A stretch of DNA of 64,000 nucleotides from Acidimicrobiia bacterium (GCA_009835395.1 VXXM01000079.1:20747-84746); one strand, 5' to 3'; shown: positions 35,056 to 44,197, numbered from the stretch's first letter. Numbers and translations are program-made. Notes: a model not told the origin generated them from the sequence alone.

Positions 35056-35478
35056 TCAGCCGAGGGCGGCTTGCAGTCCTGCGGCGTACTTCTTGCGCTG
35101 CGCTTTGACCATGAGGGGCACGAATGGCCGCAGCAGGATGAACGGCCCGGAGGGCTTCATCTCCAGGTCCATGGTGATGCGCGTGCCGCCCGCGGCCAGG
35201 TCGCTGAGGCGGTAGGTGCCACGCACCGGCCAGGTGGTCTCCTCGGCACACACCCAGGAGATGGCTGAGCCGTCCTCCACACCGGTGATGCGGAACTCCA
35301 CCTCCTGGCCGCGGTTGGTCTGGCGGTAGACGGCGCCGACGGCTCCGGAGGTGCCCTCGGTCAACGCGCACGTCTCCACGTCGTGGCGCCAGGCGGGCTG
35401 GTTGGCGGCGTCGGCCAGGAATTCGAAGGTTCGCTGCTGGTCGGCGGCGACGTCGATCTCGACGGTGCAGATGCCCAT
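35056..35478 (-). CDS. SRPBCC (START-like) family protein
   Basis: 140 residues, almost entirely one SRPBCC domain: an initial beta strand (ICTVEIDVAADQQRTFEFL), the AANQPAWRHDV segment, and alternating strands with RGTYRLSDLAAGGTRITMDL. This fold binds small hydrophobic ligands (polyketide cyclases, coenzyme Q-binding and related proteins). No catalytic residue is evident. It is a lone leftward gene between two rightward operons, convergent with the Dpp-type importer. Confidence 0.82.
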   Translation of the reverse strand: MGICTVEIDVAADQQRTFEFLADAANQPAWRHDVETCALTEGTSGAVGAVYRQTNRGQEVEFRITGVEDGSAISWVCAEETTWPVRGTYRLSDLAAGGTRITMDLEMKPSGPFILLRPFVPLMVKAQRKKYAAGLQAALG

Positions 35479-35595
35479 GGGCGGCGATCCTACGGCGCGC
35501 CGAGCGTTTCAAGGCAATCCCTGCTCTCCTGGCACGGGGGTTCTGGAGCCGGGTGAAGTAGGGTCGCTGTGAGCCGGCGACGATCGGAGGTCACG

Positions 35596-36225
35596 GTGGC
35601 TGATCTGGTGGCGGCGGAGTTGCGTCGCAGCATCGTGGTGACGATGAAGCGCCTGTCGGCGTCGTCGCTCATGCCCGCGTCGCAGGGGAATCTGAGTGCG
35701 CGCGACGGCGACACGGGCAACGTGGTGATCACGCCGCACGCCTATCCCTACGAGGACATGACGCCCGACGATCTGGTGGTGCTCGCTTCTGACGGGATGC
35801 AGATCGGCGGTCGCCTCGACCCTTCCTACGACGCGCTCCTGCACCTCGGGGTCTACGCGGCGCGTCCCGAGGTGTTCGCGGTGCTGCACACCGAGCCGCC
35901 GTACGTCAACGCCTTCGGCGCCCTCGGCCGGGACATCCTTCCGATCACCACGACCGGCCTGAAGTCGGCCAACGGCAGCATCCCGATCATGCCGTTCCGC
36001 CACCAACGGGACGAGGCCTTCGTTGTCGAGATGCTGGAGGTCATGGGCGATCGGCACGGGGTGGTGTGGCAGAACCACGGTCTGCTGGTGGTGGCCGACA
36101 CCGTGGAGAACGCCGCCGAGCGCACCATCGGAATCGAGTTCAACGCGCAGGTCATGCATCTCGCCGTCCGGGTCGGCGAGCCTCAGACGCTCGAGCGCGT
36201 CGGCGCCGACATGATCGTGGCCTGA
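35596..36225 (+). CDS. Class II aldolase/adducin-family protein with altered zinc site
   Basis: 209 residues from GTG 35596, chosen over GTG 35569 because GGAGG lies 5 bp upstream. Family blocks SQGNLSARDGD, ITPHAYPYEDM, VLHTEPPYVNAF and GVVWQNHGLLV are clear. In zinc-dependent members the first ligand pair is HxH; here it is His98-Thr-Glu100, with His161 as the third ligand. The usual PSSE catalytic segment is PSYD. It may still bind metal, but its chemistry could differ from fuculose/ribulose phosphate aldolases. It precedes an FGGY kinase by 119 bp, as in ketose phosphorylation-cleavage pathways. Confidence 0.82.
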   Translation: MADLVAAELRRSIVVTMKRLSASSLMPASQGNLSARDGDTGNVVITPHAYPYEDMTPDDLVVLASDGMQIGGRLDPSYDALLHLGVYAARPEVFAVLHTEPPYVNAFGALGRDILPITTTGLKSANGSIPIMPFRHQRDEAFVVEMLEVMGDRHGVVWQNHGLLVVADTVENAAERTIGIEFNAQVMHLAVRVGEPQTLERVGADMIVA

Positions 36226-36344
36226 GGGGATGAAAGGCCCGGTTCCAAAGGGCACTCCCCGCAACGGATGACCCTTACCGGCGTCGCCGCGGGTTCGGGC
36301 GCCGGCGAGCCAACCGCCGTGACCCGTCGGAGGGCAGCGAGCCC

Positions 36345-37868
36345 GTGACACTCCTCGGCGTCGACGTCGGCACGACCGGGTGCAAGGCCGCCGTGGTCGG
36401 ACTCGAGGGGTCGGTTCAGGCGACCGCGTACCGCGAGTACCCCCTGGCGACGCCACGGCCGGGATGGGCCGAACTGGACCCCGACGGCGTCTGGGACGCG
36501 GTCTGCGCGGCCATCCGGGCGGTCACCACGGCCGTGGCCGAACCGCCGCGAGCTCTCGCGTTCGCCACCCTCGGTGAGGCGGTGACGCCCATCGACGCGT
36601 CCGGCGCCGCGCTGGCTCCCATGATCGTCTCCTTCGACGGCCGGGCCGGCGCCTGTTACGAGGAGATGGTCGCCGCCGTTGGCGTGGAGCGGCTCACGGC
36701 CGTGTGCGGCATGGCGCCCCAGCCGCACTACTCGGTCGCCAAATGGCGCTGGATCGTCCGGGAGATGCCCGACACGTACCGCCGCGCCGCCCTCCTCGCC
36801 TGCTTCGGTGATCTCTGCGCCGTGCGCCTGGGGCTTCCGCCCGTGATCGACCACACGATGGCGACGCGGACCCTCGCCTTCGACGCCGCCGATCATTGCT
36901 GGTCCCCCGAGATCCTCGATGCCGCCGGCGTGGATGCCGGGAAGCTCCCGACCCCGGCGCCCACCGGGACAGTCGTCGACGCCGTCGCTGCACCGCAGGC
37001 CCGCGACCTGGGGCTCGCCGACGGCGCACTGCTCGTCACCGGAGGGCTCGACCAGGCCTGCGCCGCCCATGGCGTCGGCATCGCCGGCGATGGGAGCGCC
37101 ATGCTGTCGCTCGGGACCGTCGCCGTCCTAGCGGCGGTGACCGGCACCGACTCTCCGGGCGCGACCGCGGTGCCGACGGTGCCCTACGTCCAACCGATGA
37201 AGCGGCTCGCCATCGCCGGGACTCCCGCCGGGGGCGCCGTCCTTCGCTGGTGGCGCGATCAGTTCGCCGCCGCCGAGGTGCCGGCGCCGGGCGGCGCCGG
37301 TGCGGAGGGCGAGTTCTACGACCGGATCGTCGCCGCCGCTGCCGATGTCGAAACCGATCTGATCGCCCTGCCCCACTTCGCGGGCTCGCGCACGGCCTTC
37401 GCCGATCCGGAGGCGAGAGCCGCAGTCGTCGGCCTGACGTTCGCCACCGAGCGGCGCCACATCGTCCGTGCCCTGCTGGAGGGCGTGGCGCTGGAGACCG
37501 CAGTGATGGCCGAGCGGCTCGCGGCGGCGGGCGCCCCGGTGACGTCGCTCCGCGCCGCCGGTGGCGGATCGCGCTCAGCGGTCTGGATGCAGATCTTCGC
37601 CGACGTGCTGGGAATCCCCGTGGACTCGACGGCCAGCGCGGACGCGGCAGCGGTTGGGGCGGCGATGATCGCCGGTGCCGCCACGGGAATGGTCGCCGAC
37701 GATCACCGAAGCCTTCCTGTGGTCATGCGGTGTGAGCCGGAGGACTCCCTCCGCGGGCGGTACCGTTCGACGCTCGAGCGGTACCGGGCTCTTCATGGCG
37801 CGCTGGTATCGGGCAGGGACTCGGACTTGCCACGCCGCGCCCGCGGCGAGGGGAGCGAGGCCACATGA
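36345..37868 (+). CDS. FGGY-family carbohydrate kinase
   Basis: 507 residues from GTG 36345 behind a GGAGGG site. The ATPase phosphate-1 motif is LGVDVGTTGCKAAVVGLEG and the adenosine-side block is LRAAGGGSRSAVWMQIFADVLGIPV, split by position. GGLDQACAAHGVGI supplies the catalytic Asp region. Such kinases phosphorylate a pentulose, hexulose or polyol in the cytoplasm; the substrate is not readable. Overlaps the following dehydrogenase by 4 bp. Confidence 0.9.
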   Translation: MTLLGVDVGTTGCKAAVVGLEGSVQATAYREYPLATPRPGWAELDPDGVWDAVCAAIRAVTTAVAEPPRALAFATLGEAVTPIDASGAALAPMIVSFDGRAGACYEEMVAAVGVERLTAVCGMAPQPHYSVAKWRWIVREMPDTYRRAALLACFGDLCAVRLGLPPVIDHTMATRTLAFDAADHCWSPEILDAAGVDAGKLPTPAPTGTVVDAVAAPQARDLGLADGALLVTGGLDQACAAHGVGIAGDGSAMLSLGTVAVLAAVTGTDSPGATAVPTVPYVQPMKRLAIAGTPAGGAVLRWWRDQFAAAEVPAPGGAGAEGEFYDRIVAAAADVETDLIALPHFAGSRTAFADPEARAAVVGLTFATERRHIVRALLEGVALETAVMAERLAAAGAPVTSLRAAGGGSRSAVWMQIFADVLGIPVDSTASADAAAVGAAMIAGAATGMVADDHRSLPVVMRCEPEDSLRGRYRSTLERYRALHGALVSGRDSDLPRRARGEGSEAT

Positions 37869-38962
37869 GCAGGCTGCGACTGGGGCTGATCGGAGCCGGC
37901 GCCTGGAGCGTGGCGTCGCATCTGCCGCGGCTCCAGCTTCACCGGGATCTCGTGGAGTTCGTGGCCGTCAACCGGCGCGATCCGGAGATGGCAGAGAGCG
38001 TGCGCTCGCGCTTCGGGTTCGCCTCGGCGCACACGCACTACGAGGGTGTCCTGAAGGCGGATCCCGACATCGTCGTGATCGCCAGCCCGGTGCGCTGGCA
38101 CCACGAGCAGGCCAAGGCCGCGCTGGAGGCCGGAGCGCACGTCCTCGTGGAGAAGCCGTTCACGCTGCATCCCGACGAGGCCCGCGATCTGGTCGCCACC
38201 GCAGCGGCGATGGACCGCCATCTACTGATCGCACTCGGTTGGCACTACAAGGACATCGTGATCAAGGCCAAGGACTTGATGGTGCGGGACGGGGGAGTCG
38301 GTGAGATCGAGCACGTCTCGATCGTGATGTCCTCCACGACCCGCGAGGCGCTCGTGGGCCGGCAGCCCTCGTTCGCGGCCGACCAGACCGCCGGAGAGAT
38401 CGTCAGCAGCGAGCAGGTCCCCGAGCTGACGCCGCGTCCGGAGACGTTGACCGACCCGGCGATCTCCGGCGGCGGCTACGCGCAGGCTCAACTCAGCCAT
38501 GCACTCGGTTTGGCACTCTGGCTCACAGGGTTGGGCGGCGCCGAGGTGTTCGCCATGATGTCGTCACCGCAGGGCACGGCGGTGGAGTTCCATGACAGCC
38601 TGTCGGTTCGCTTCACGAGCGGCGCCATCGGCAGCGTCTCGGGCGCCTCGGCCCATCTGGCCGTCAACGCCGGCAAGCACTACTTGGTGGTACAGGTCAT
38701 CGGTTCCGATGGCCAGCTCACGGTTGATCTGCAACGTGAACTGCTGACCCGCTACCGCGTCGACCAGGGCGAGGTGACGGTTCCGCTTGCCGCCGATGCC
38801 GGGGCGTACGACTGTGCCGGCCCGATCGACGCCCTTGTCGCCCTGGCGCGTGGCGACACGGTGGCGAACAACTCGCCCGGAGACCTCGGCGTACGGACGG
38901 TGGAGATCATCGAAGCCGCCTATCGGAGCGCTCGCAGCGGGCGCGCCGAGTCCGTGGCGTGA
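37865..38962 (+). CDS. Gfo/Idh/MocA-family NAD(P)-dependent oxidoreductase
   Basis: 365 residues. N-terminal Rossmann fold LRLGLIGAGAWSVASHLPRL, then the family hallmark HVLVEKPFTLHPDEA, whose EKP lysine is catalytic or NAD-contacting. A C-terminal alpha/beta domain has the GGGYAQAQLSHALGLALWLTGL pattern. It oxidises or reduces a sugar or cyclitol. Coupled to the FGGY kinase by an ATGA overlap, so it probably acts on the same substrate family. Confidence 0.92.
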   Translation: MSRLRLGLIGAGAWSVASHLPRLQLHRDLVEFVAVNRRDPEMAESVRSRFGFASAHTHYEGVLKADPDIVVIASPVRWHHEQAKAALEAGAHVLVEKPFTLHPDEARDLVATAAAMDRHLLIALGWHYKDIVIKAKDLMVRDGGVGEIEHVSIVMSSTTREALVGRQPSFAADQTAGEIVSSEQVPELTPRPETLTDPAISGGGYAQAQLSHALGLALWLTGLGGAEVFAMMSSPQGTAVEFHDSLSVRFTSGAIGSVSGASAHLAVNAGKHYLVVQVIGSDGQLTVDLQRELLTRYRVDQGEVTVPLAADAGAYDCAGPIDALVALARGDTVANNSPGDLGVRTVEIIEAAYRSARSGRAESVA

Positions 38963-38979
38963 GGACCAACCTCTGAGGC

Positions 38980-39038
38980 GGCGCTCCGAAGCCCCCAGGC
39001 GCCTCCGGCCTGACACCTTCTTGTCACCACGGAGCGCC
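38980..39038. promoter_or_regulatory. Inverted repeat between two transcription units
   Basis: GGCGCTCCG (38980-38988) and CGGAGCGCC (39030-39038) are a perfect 9 bp inverted repeat. The loop contains TGACA-CCTTCT-TGTCA (39011-39026). It lies 18 bp after the dehydrogenase stop and 78 bp before the small-protein start. It could be a terminator without T-run or a regulator site for the following operon. A TATAGA box at 39059-39064 may be the -10 element. Confidence 0.4.
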
Positions 39039-39115
39039 GACCCGGGCGACGCGACTTCTATAGAGTGTGCGGGTCGCCCGAATCGGTCGGGCGCAGAGGA
39101 TGGGGGGACTATCCG

Positions 39116-39361
39116 ATGGACGCACTGCTCAGCCCGATCTACGGATTGATCAAGGCTCTGATGACCCTGGTGGCGAGAGTCATCCTTCTCCCGGTCGGAA
39201 TCCTGCACGCGCTCCCGTTGCCGAGTGTGATCTGGAAGCCGATCGACATGATCATCGGCCTTCTGGTGACGATCGTCGAGGTCGTGCCGATGCCGGGGGC
39301 ACTCAAGGAGCACATGGCCGAACTGCGTGCGGAGTTCGAGGCGGTCACCGGCGGTGGCTAG
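39116..39361 (+). CDS. Small hydrophobic membrane protein (hypothetical)
   Basis: 81 residues from ATG 39116 behind GGGGGG. Two hydrophobic stretches (about 4-30 with LIKALMTLVARVILLPVGIL, and 38-55 with PIDMIIGLLVTIVEVVPM) are followed by a charged amphipathic tail (LKEHMAELRAEFEAV). I do not recognise it. It is the first gene of the long rightward run that includes a sugar importer, 86 bp before the binding-protein gene. Confidence 0.6.
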   Translation: MDALLSPIYGLIKALMTLVARVILLPVGILHALPLPSVIWKPIDMIIGLLVTIVEVVPMPGALKEHMAELRAEFEAVTGGG

Positions 39362-39363
39362 GC

Positions 39364-39424
39364 GGCGCTAGCGCCGGTCTGTTCGAGTCCCTACAGTTGC
39401 CACACCGCCCGGACGAGCCGGGCG
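39364..39424 (+). promoter_or_regulatory. Two palindromes in the leader of the sugar-binding protein gene
   Basis: GGCGCTAGCGCC (39364-39375) is a perfect 12 bp palindrome. CGCCCGG-ACGAG-CCGGGCG (39406-39424) is a perfect 7 bp stem-loop ending 22 bp before the GTG start and just upstream of its GGGGG site. They may be an operator, an attenuator or an mRNA 5' stabiliser for the importer genes. Confidence 0.45.
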
Positions 39425-39446
39425 CCGAATCAATTGGGGGACACTC

Positions 39447-40421
39447 GTGAAGAGAATCTCAGGCCTTCTGGGCCTCATCCTGGCCGTCGTCCTCGTAGCC
39501 GCGGCCTGCGGCGGCGACGACGACGAGAAGACGGTTGGTTTCGCCAACATTCTGCGGACGGGTTGCGAGTTCTGCAATGACGTGGAGAACGGTGTCACAG
39601 CGGAGACGGCCGACGCCGGTTGGGAGTTGTACGCCCTCGACCACGACCTGGACGCCAACAAGATGCTCGCCAACGCCGACGCCATGATCACCCGCGAGGT
39701 GGACGTCTATCTGAACTTCGACGGCGGCATCACGAACTACGAAGCGACGCTGGAGAAGATGGCCGACGCGGAGATCCCGATGATCTTCATTGACGGCCCG
39801 ATCCCCGAGCCGGCCGATGACGTGTACTGGTTCGGCGCGCACGGCCAGTCGGCAGGCCAGCAGATGGGCGAGTATGCCCTCGACTACATCAACAACAATT
39901 GGGGTGGCAACGTCGACGGCATCTTCGGTATCTACCAGAGCACCTGGCCCGATGAGACCAAGGCGCGCATGGTCGTGGCCATGGACGTCATCTCCCAGCA
40001 GTTCCCGGAGTGGACGATGGACACGATCACCCTCAACGACGTCGTGCTGGAGGGCTCGGAGACGCAGGCCGCGGCCGCGGCGTACCTGAACGCCAACCCG
40101 GACGCCAAGAACCTGCTGTTCATCGCCACGACCAACGACCTCGCCGGCGTGGCCGTGGTGGCGGCCATGGAGCAACTCGGTCGCCTCGACGCGGGCGTGG
40201 TGCTGTCCAACGGCGGCGCCTCGGACGCCCTGGCGGAGATCCGCGATCCGGACTCGCCGTTCATCATGTCGATCGGCTACTTCCCGGATCGCTACGGCGA
40301 GTTCCTGCGTCCGATCATCGCAACGATTCTCGACGGTGACACGCCCGCCCAGCGGGTGAACCACGTCACCCACGTCCCCATCGACGCCAGCAACATCGAC
40401 GAGTGGTACCCCGAGGGCTGA
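39447..40421 (+). CDS. Sugar ABC importer substrate-binding lipoprotein (PF13407-type)
   Basis: 324 residues from GTG 39447. Lipoprotein signal with Cys21 (LVAAAC), followed by an acidic linker but no Ala-rich stalk, unlike the three other binding proteins of this window. The fold begins TVGFANILRTGCEFCNDVENG and shows LLFIATTNDLAGVAVVAAME, both typical of ribose/xylose-type (CUT2) periplasmic binding proteins. It should deliver a monosaccharide or polyol to the ATPase and two permeases encoded at 43391-46202. A strong hairpin follows its stop. Confidence 0.9.
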   Translation: MKRISGLLGLILAVVLVAAACGGDDDEKTVGFANILRTGCEFCNDVENGVTAETADAGWELYALDHDLDANKMLANADAMITREVDVYLNFDGGITNYEATLEKMADAEIPMIFIDGPIPEPADDVYWFGAHGQSAGQQMGEYALDYINNNWGGNVDGIFGIYQSTWPDETKARMVVAMDVISQQFPEWTMDTITLNDVVLEGSETQAAAAAYLNANPDAKNLLFIATTNDLAGVAVVAAMEQLGRLDAGVVLSNGGASDALAEIRDPDSPFIMSIGYFPDRYGEFLRPIIATILDGDTPAQRVNHVTHVPIDASNIDEWYPEG

Positions 40422-40443
40422 CCCTCCCCTGAGCAAGTAGGCC

Positions 40444-40483
40444 GGGTGCGTCCGCGGCAGCGCGCACGCAGGCGGACGCACCC
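40444..40483 (+). promoter_or_regulatory. Perfect 12 bp stem-loop after the sugar-binding protein gene
   Basis: GGGTGCGTCCGC (40444-40455) and GCGGACGCACCC (40472-40483) pair perfectly around a 16-base loop, 22 bp after the binding-protein stop. There is no T-run. Position and strength fit a partial terminator or RNase barrier that keeps the binding-protein mRNA more abundant than the rest of the operon. The same arrangement occurs after the peptide-type binding protein at 31033. Confidence 0.65.
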
Positions 40484-40634
40484 AGAGCCTCCCAGCGAGC
40501 GCGCGACCCCGCCTCGGTTACTGTCGTCTCGAGACGGCGGGCGGGGCTTCGGGCACCCGCCCGAAGGCGACGAGGTTGGTCCGCATGAATGGAACGACGC
40601 GGTGACGAGTCCCGGGCAGGCGCGCGGGCCCGCC

Positions 40635-41630
40635 ATGGGACTCATCGTCCGGATGTTCACCGCAACAAGCGGTCGGCCGGACGAGAGCAAGCCGGAACAC
40701 GCCGGGCCGGCTTGGATGAACCCCGTGTCCACCCGGGCCGAGTTCGAGGCCCGCCTCGACATCGCCACCGAGATCGGGGCGAGGGGCATCGAGGTCACCC
40801 AGGCGGGGCAGCCGTCGGGCGTTCGCCATCTGCTCGAGAGCGAGCGCAGCCGGGCGATGTTCACCGATGCGTTCGCTAGTCGCGGCTTGGAAATCTCCGC
40901 CCTCAACTGTGCGGGCATGCCCCTGCATCCGCTTCGAGGGCCCGAGCACCGCCGGCTCATCGAGGACACGTTCCGGCTCGCAGAACTCCTCGGCGTCGAG
41001 AAGATCGTGACGATGTCCGGCACGACCGGCGACGGCGGTGATGCATCCACCGTGAATTGGGTGTTCTATCCCTGGCCCGACGACAGTGTGGTGCTTCTGG
41101 AACGCCAGTGGTCCGAGGGAATCGCGCTGTGGACCGAGCTGGCGGAACTGGCCGAACGCTGTGGCGTGCGCCGCATCGCCTTCGAGCTGCATCCGATCCA
41201 TCTCGTCTACAACGTGCCGACGCTGCTGCGCATGCGGGAGGCGGTCGGTCCCGTCGTCGGCGCCAATGTCGACCCCAGCCACCTGTTCTGGCAGCAGATG
41301 GACCCGGTCAGGGTCGTGGAGGCCCTCGGCGAGGCGGTCCATCACGTGCAACTCAAGGACACCGAGATGGTGCCCGAGCAACTCGCCCTCGCCGGCGTGC
41401 TGGACCAGCGGCCCTTCGGTGACCCTTCGGCGCGCGCCTGGCGCTACCGGACGATCGGGCGGGCTCACGACGCCGCCTTCTGGGGGGCACTCGTGGACGC
41501 GCTCGCGGCGGCCGGCTACGACGACTACGTGAGCATCGAGAACGAGGATCCCTACCAGACCTACGAGGAGGGCGTGCGCGAGGCAGGACGCTTCCTGGCT
41601 CCGCTGCTGACGGGCGACCCGGAGAATTGA
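40635..41630 (+). CDS. Sugar phosphate isomerase/epimerase-type TIM-barrel protein
   Basis: 331 residues from ATG 40635 (MGLIVRMFTAT); the frame is open ~190 bp upstream but those residues are Arg/Pro-rich and cover the hairpin. The xylose-isomerase-like fold is seen in IEVTQAGQPSG, ALNCAGMPLHP, IAFELHPIHLVYN (metal Glu), GANVDPSHLFWQQMDP, HHVQLKDTEM and the closing VSIENEDP. It should interconvert a ketose, inosose or similar inside the cell. No clear ribosome site, so translation may depend on upstream structure. Followed 7 bp later by a dehydrogenase. Confidence 0.87.
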   Translation: MGLIVRMFTATSGRPDESKPEHAGPAWMNPVSTRAEFEARLDIATEIGARGIEVTQAGQPSGVRHLLESERSRAMFTDAFASRGLEISALNCAGMPLHPLRGPEHRRLIEDTFRLAELLGVEKIVTMSGTTGDGGDASTVNWVFYPWPDDSVVLLERQWSEGIALWTELAELAERCGVRRIAFELHPIHLVYNVPTLLRMREAVGPVVGANVDPSHLFWQQMDPVRVVEALGEAVHHVQLKDTEMVPEQLALAGVLDQRPFGDPSARAWRYRTIGRAHDAAFWGALVDALAAAGYDDYVSIENEDPYQTYEEGVREAGRFLAPLLTGDPEN

Positions 41631-41637
41631 GACGGCC

Positions 41638-42771
41638 ATGGCCCCGCAGATCGACCTGAGTTCGGACATCCCCCCGGTGGATCTGGGCCCCGTCGCGGCC
41701 CTGGATCTCGTGCCGCCACCGTTGCGCCAGGAGATCCCCGGCGACCTGCGGATCGGTCTGGTGGGAGCCGGTCGCATCGTGCACAGCGGCGTCATGCCCG
41801 CCTACCGGGCGGCCGGCCTCCAACCCGTTGCCGCCTGCGACCCCGACCCTGTCGCCGCCACGGCGATCCGTGACACCTGGGGCGTGGCGCAGGTATTCGA
41901 CGACTACCGGTCGATGATCGACGCCGTCGATCTGGACGTCCTCGACATCAACATCCGCTGGGACGTCGGCCTCTCGCCGCTGCGCGTCGAAGTGGTGGCC
42001 GAGGCCGCCCGTCGCGGCATCCACGTCATCATCGCCAAGCCCGTCGCCGAGACGTGGCAGCAGTGCCAGGACATGGTGGGCCACGCCCGCGCCGGCGGTA
42101 TCACGTTCGGCGTCGACTTCAACACCCGCTACGCCCCGGCCTTCTACGGCTGCCGCGCCCTCATCCTGGCCGGCTCGTTGGGGCCGCTCATCTCGGCGGG
42201 GATCAACTACCACTCGGGGATCGGGCGCCAGCACACCAACGCCTTCGACGCAGTGCACGACGTGTGCATCCACGCTGTGGACGTGCTCCAGTCGTGGTTC
42301 GGCGAGGCGCCCGAGGAGGTGTACGGCAACTGGTCGCGCCGCGTCGACGGTGTTGGCTCGGTGCTCTCGGGGGTCTTCAGCTTCGCCGGCGGCGCCAACG
42401 CCACGCTCCTGTACGACTTCGCCACCCGTCACCGCCGCCGTTTCGAGATGTTCGCCGTGGGCGAGCGGGCAGGCGTCGACGGGATCCAGGATCAGGAACT
42501 TCCCGGGCCGGCCCGGCTGGTGCGTGCCGAGTTGCGGTTCGGGCCGCACGAGCCACGGGGCTCGGCACTCGAGTTGCCGCTGCAGTACACGCTGTCGCCG
42601 GAGTCGTACCTGGCGACGCGGGCCGATGTGCTGCAGTGCATCGCCACCGGTGGGGAGCCCTGGGCCAGCGGCACGGACATCCTGCGCAGCATGAGCACGC
42701 TGTTCGCGCTCAAGGAATCCATCCGCAGCGGTCGGCCCGTGCGGCCGTCCCTCGATCCGGAGGAATCATGA
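41638..42771 (+). CDS. Gfo/Idh/MocA-family oxidoreductase
   Basis: 377 residues. The Rossmann fold starts about 40 residues in (LRIGLVGAGRIVHSGVMPAY). The family lysine motif is HVIIAKPVAET, with Ala instead of Glu before the Lys. The C-terminal domain has the conserved HDVCIHAVDVLQSWFGEAP. It acts on a sugar or inositol-like substrate with NAD(P), likely the product or precursor of the isomerase just upstream. It overlaps the next gene by 4 bp. Confidence 0.9.
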   Translation: MAPQIDLSSDIPPVDLGPVAALDLVPPPLRQEIPGDLRIGLVGAGRIVHSGVMPAYRAAGLQPVAACDPDPVAATAIRDTWGVAQVFDDYRSMIDAVDLDVLDINIRWDVGLSPLRVEVVAEAARRGIHVIIAKPVAETWQQCQDMVGHARAGGITFGVDFNTRYAPAFYGCRALILAGSLGPLISAGINYHSGIGRQHTNAFDAVHDVCIHAVDVLQSWFGEAPEEVYGNWSRRVDGVGSVLSGVFSFAGGANATLLYDFATRHRRRFEMFAVGERAGVDGIQDQELPGPARLVRAELRFGPHEPRGSALELPLQYTLSPESYLATRADVLQCIATGGEPWASGTDILRSMSTLFALKESIRSGRPVRPSLDPEES

Positions 42772-43385
42772 GTACCGATCCCGTCGGTGTCCGCCGCCTG
42801 CCGGTGGAACGCCTCGACCGGACCGCTTTCGAGCCGTTCGGCGCCGTCATCGCCCCCGAGACCGCCGACTCGCCGAATCTCAACAGGGCAGCCAACAACC
42901 TGGGCTACCTCTGGGTCCAGAAGGAGCTGGAGTTCCCGGGCAGGGCGTACATGTGCTCGCTGCGCTACTACTACCGGGGCAACCGCTGCGAATTCGTGCA
43001 GAAGCATCCGGCGAGCACCATCACGCTCATCACCCTCGGCATGTATCCGGCCGCTTTCGTCGTCGTTCCCGACGTCGACGGCCGTCCCGATGTCGACGCG
43101 GCCCGTGCATTCCTGCTCACCGGGGGAACGGGCGTGGTGATCAATCGCGGCACCTGGGTGCGCTACGCCTACCCACTCGGCGCCTACGCGGACTTCGCCT
43201 ACGTCACCCAGCGGGTCGACCCCGCGACCGCCAACACCACCGACGACGTCGTGCGGGTCAACCTGGACAGCGAACTGGGTTTCGTCTTCGACCTGGAGTT
43301 CGCGCCGCCGGCAGACGACGACTACCAGCTTGGACCCAGCGGGGCGGTTGTCGCCGGCCCGCCCCACAACCCACCGGGGGAGTGA
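42768..43385 (+). CDS. Ureidoglycolate-lyase (AllA)-like family protein
   Basis: 205 residues from ATG 42768, translationally coupled to the dehydrogenase. The AllA-family opening VRRLPVERLDRTAFEPFGAV and the mid block of a cupin-type fold (LLTGGTGVVINRGTWVRYAYPL) are recognisable. AllA releases glyoxylate from ureidoglycolate, but this operon has no purine or allantoin genes; family members with other roles exist. It may act as a lyase or lactonase on the sugar-derived intermediate. Assignment is to family, not to function. Confidence 0.72.
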   Translation: MSTDPVGVRRLPVERLDRTAFEPFGAVIAPETADSPNLNRAANNLGYLWVQKELEFPGRAYMCSLRYYYRGNRCEFVQKHPASTITLITLGMYPAAFVVVPDVDGRPDVDAARAFLLTGGTGVVINRGTWVRYAYPLGAYADFAYVTQRVDPATANTTDDVVRVNLDSELGFVFDLEFAPPADDDYQLGPSGAVVAGPPHNPPGE

Positions 43386-43390
43386 TTCGA

Positions 43391-44197
43391 GTGAACGAAC
43401 ACGCAAGCCCGAACGGCAACGGATCGAGCCGCGCCCCGCTGCTGCAGCTGCGGGGGATCTGCCGCAGCTTCGGCCACGTCCGGGCGGTGCACGAGGTGGA
43501 CGTGGATCTGCAACGCAACGAGATCCTGGGGATCGTCGGCGACAACGGCGCCGGCAAGTCCACACTCATGAAGATCATCGCCGGCACCGTGAGTCCCGAC
43601 AGCGGCCGGATCCTCATGAACGGCGAGCCCGTCGAGATCACCACCGCCCAGGATTCCCGCCGCCTCGGGATCGAGATGATCTACCAGGACCTGGCACTCT
43701 TCGACAATCTGGACGTGGCCGCCAACGTCTTCATCGGGCGCGAGCCCACCCGAGGGCTGCCGAGCCTGCTGGGCTTCCTTGAACGGCGCCGCATGCACCG
43801 CGAGGCAGCCGCCCTGCTCGAACGGCTGAACATCATGATCGGGTCCACGAGGCTTCCGGTTGGCGTCCTCTCGGGCGGTCAGCGGCAGATGGTGGCCATC
43901 GCCCGGGCGGTTGCGTTCGAGGAGAACAACCACATCCTGCTGATGGATGAGCCCTCCGCGGCACTCGGGGCCACCGAGTCGGCCACGGTGACCGAGTTGA
44001 TCCGGGACATCCGCGGCGACGGCCTGTCGATCATGATCATCAGCCATCGCATCCCCGAGGTTCTGGACCTCGCCGATCGGGTCATGGTCATGAAGCGGGG
44101 CGAGCACGTGGCGACGCTCGACGCCCGCAGCACGTCGGTGGAGGAGTGCGTCAACCTCATCGTGGCCGGCGCACCGGCGGCGACCGGGCAGGCGTGA
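43391..44197 (+). CDS. Sugar ABC importer ATPase (single-domain)
   Basis: 268 residues from GTG 43391, with GGGGGAG 8 bp upstream. Walker A GDNGAGKSTL, Q-loop MIYQDLALFDNLDVAANVFI, signature LSGGQRQMVAIARAV, Walker B HILLMDEPSAAL. It has one nucleotide-binding domain, whereas CUT2 importers such as ribose RbsA have two fused; the protein probably works as a homodimer. The following permease begins inside its stop codon (GTGA). Confidence 0.93.
   Translation: MNEHASPNGNGSSRAPLLQLRGICRSFGHVRAVHEVDVDLQRNEILGIVGDNGAGKSTLMKIIAGTVSPDSGRILMNGEPVEITTAQDSRRLGIEMIYQDLALFDNLDVAANVFIGREPTRGLPSLLGFLERRRMHREAAALLERLNIMIGSTRLPVGVLSGGQRQMVAIARAVAFEENNHILLMDEPSAALGATESATVTELIRDIRGDGLSIMIISHRIPEVLDLADRVMVMKRGEHVATLDARSTSVEECVNLIVAGAPAATGQA

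Noticed and set aside
43391..44197. Truncated two-domain RbsA-type ATPase
   Set aside because: All motifs of one domain are intact, and the GTGA overlap with the permease shows a natural end; single-domain ATPases exist in related importers.
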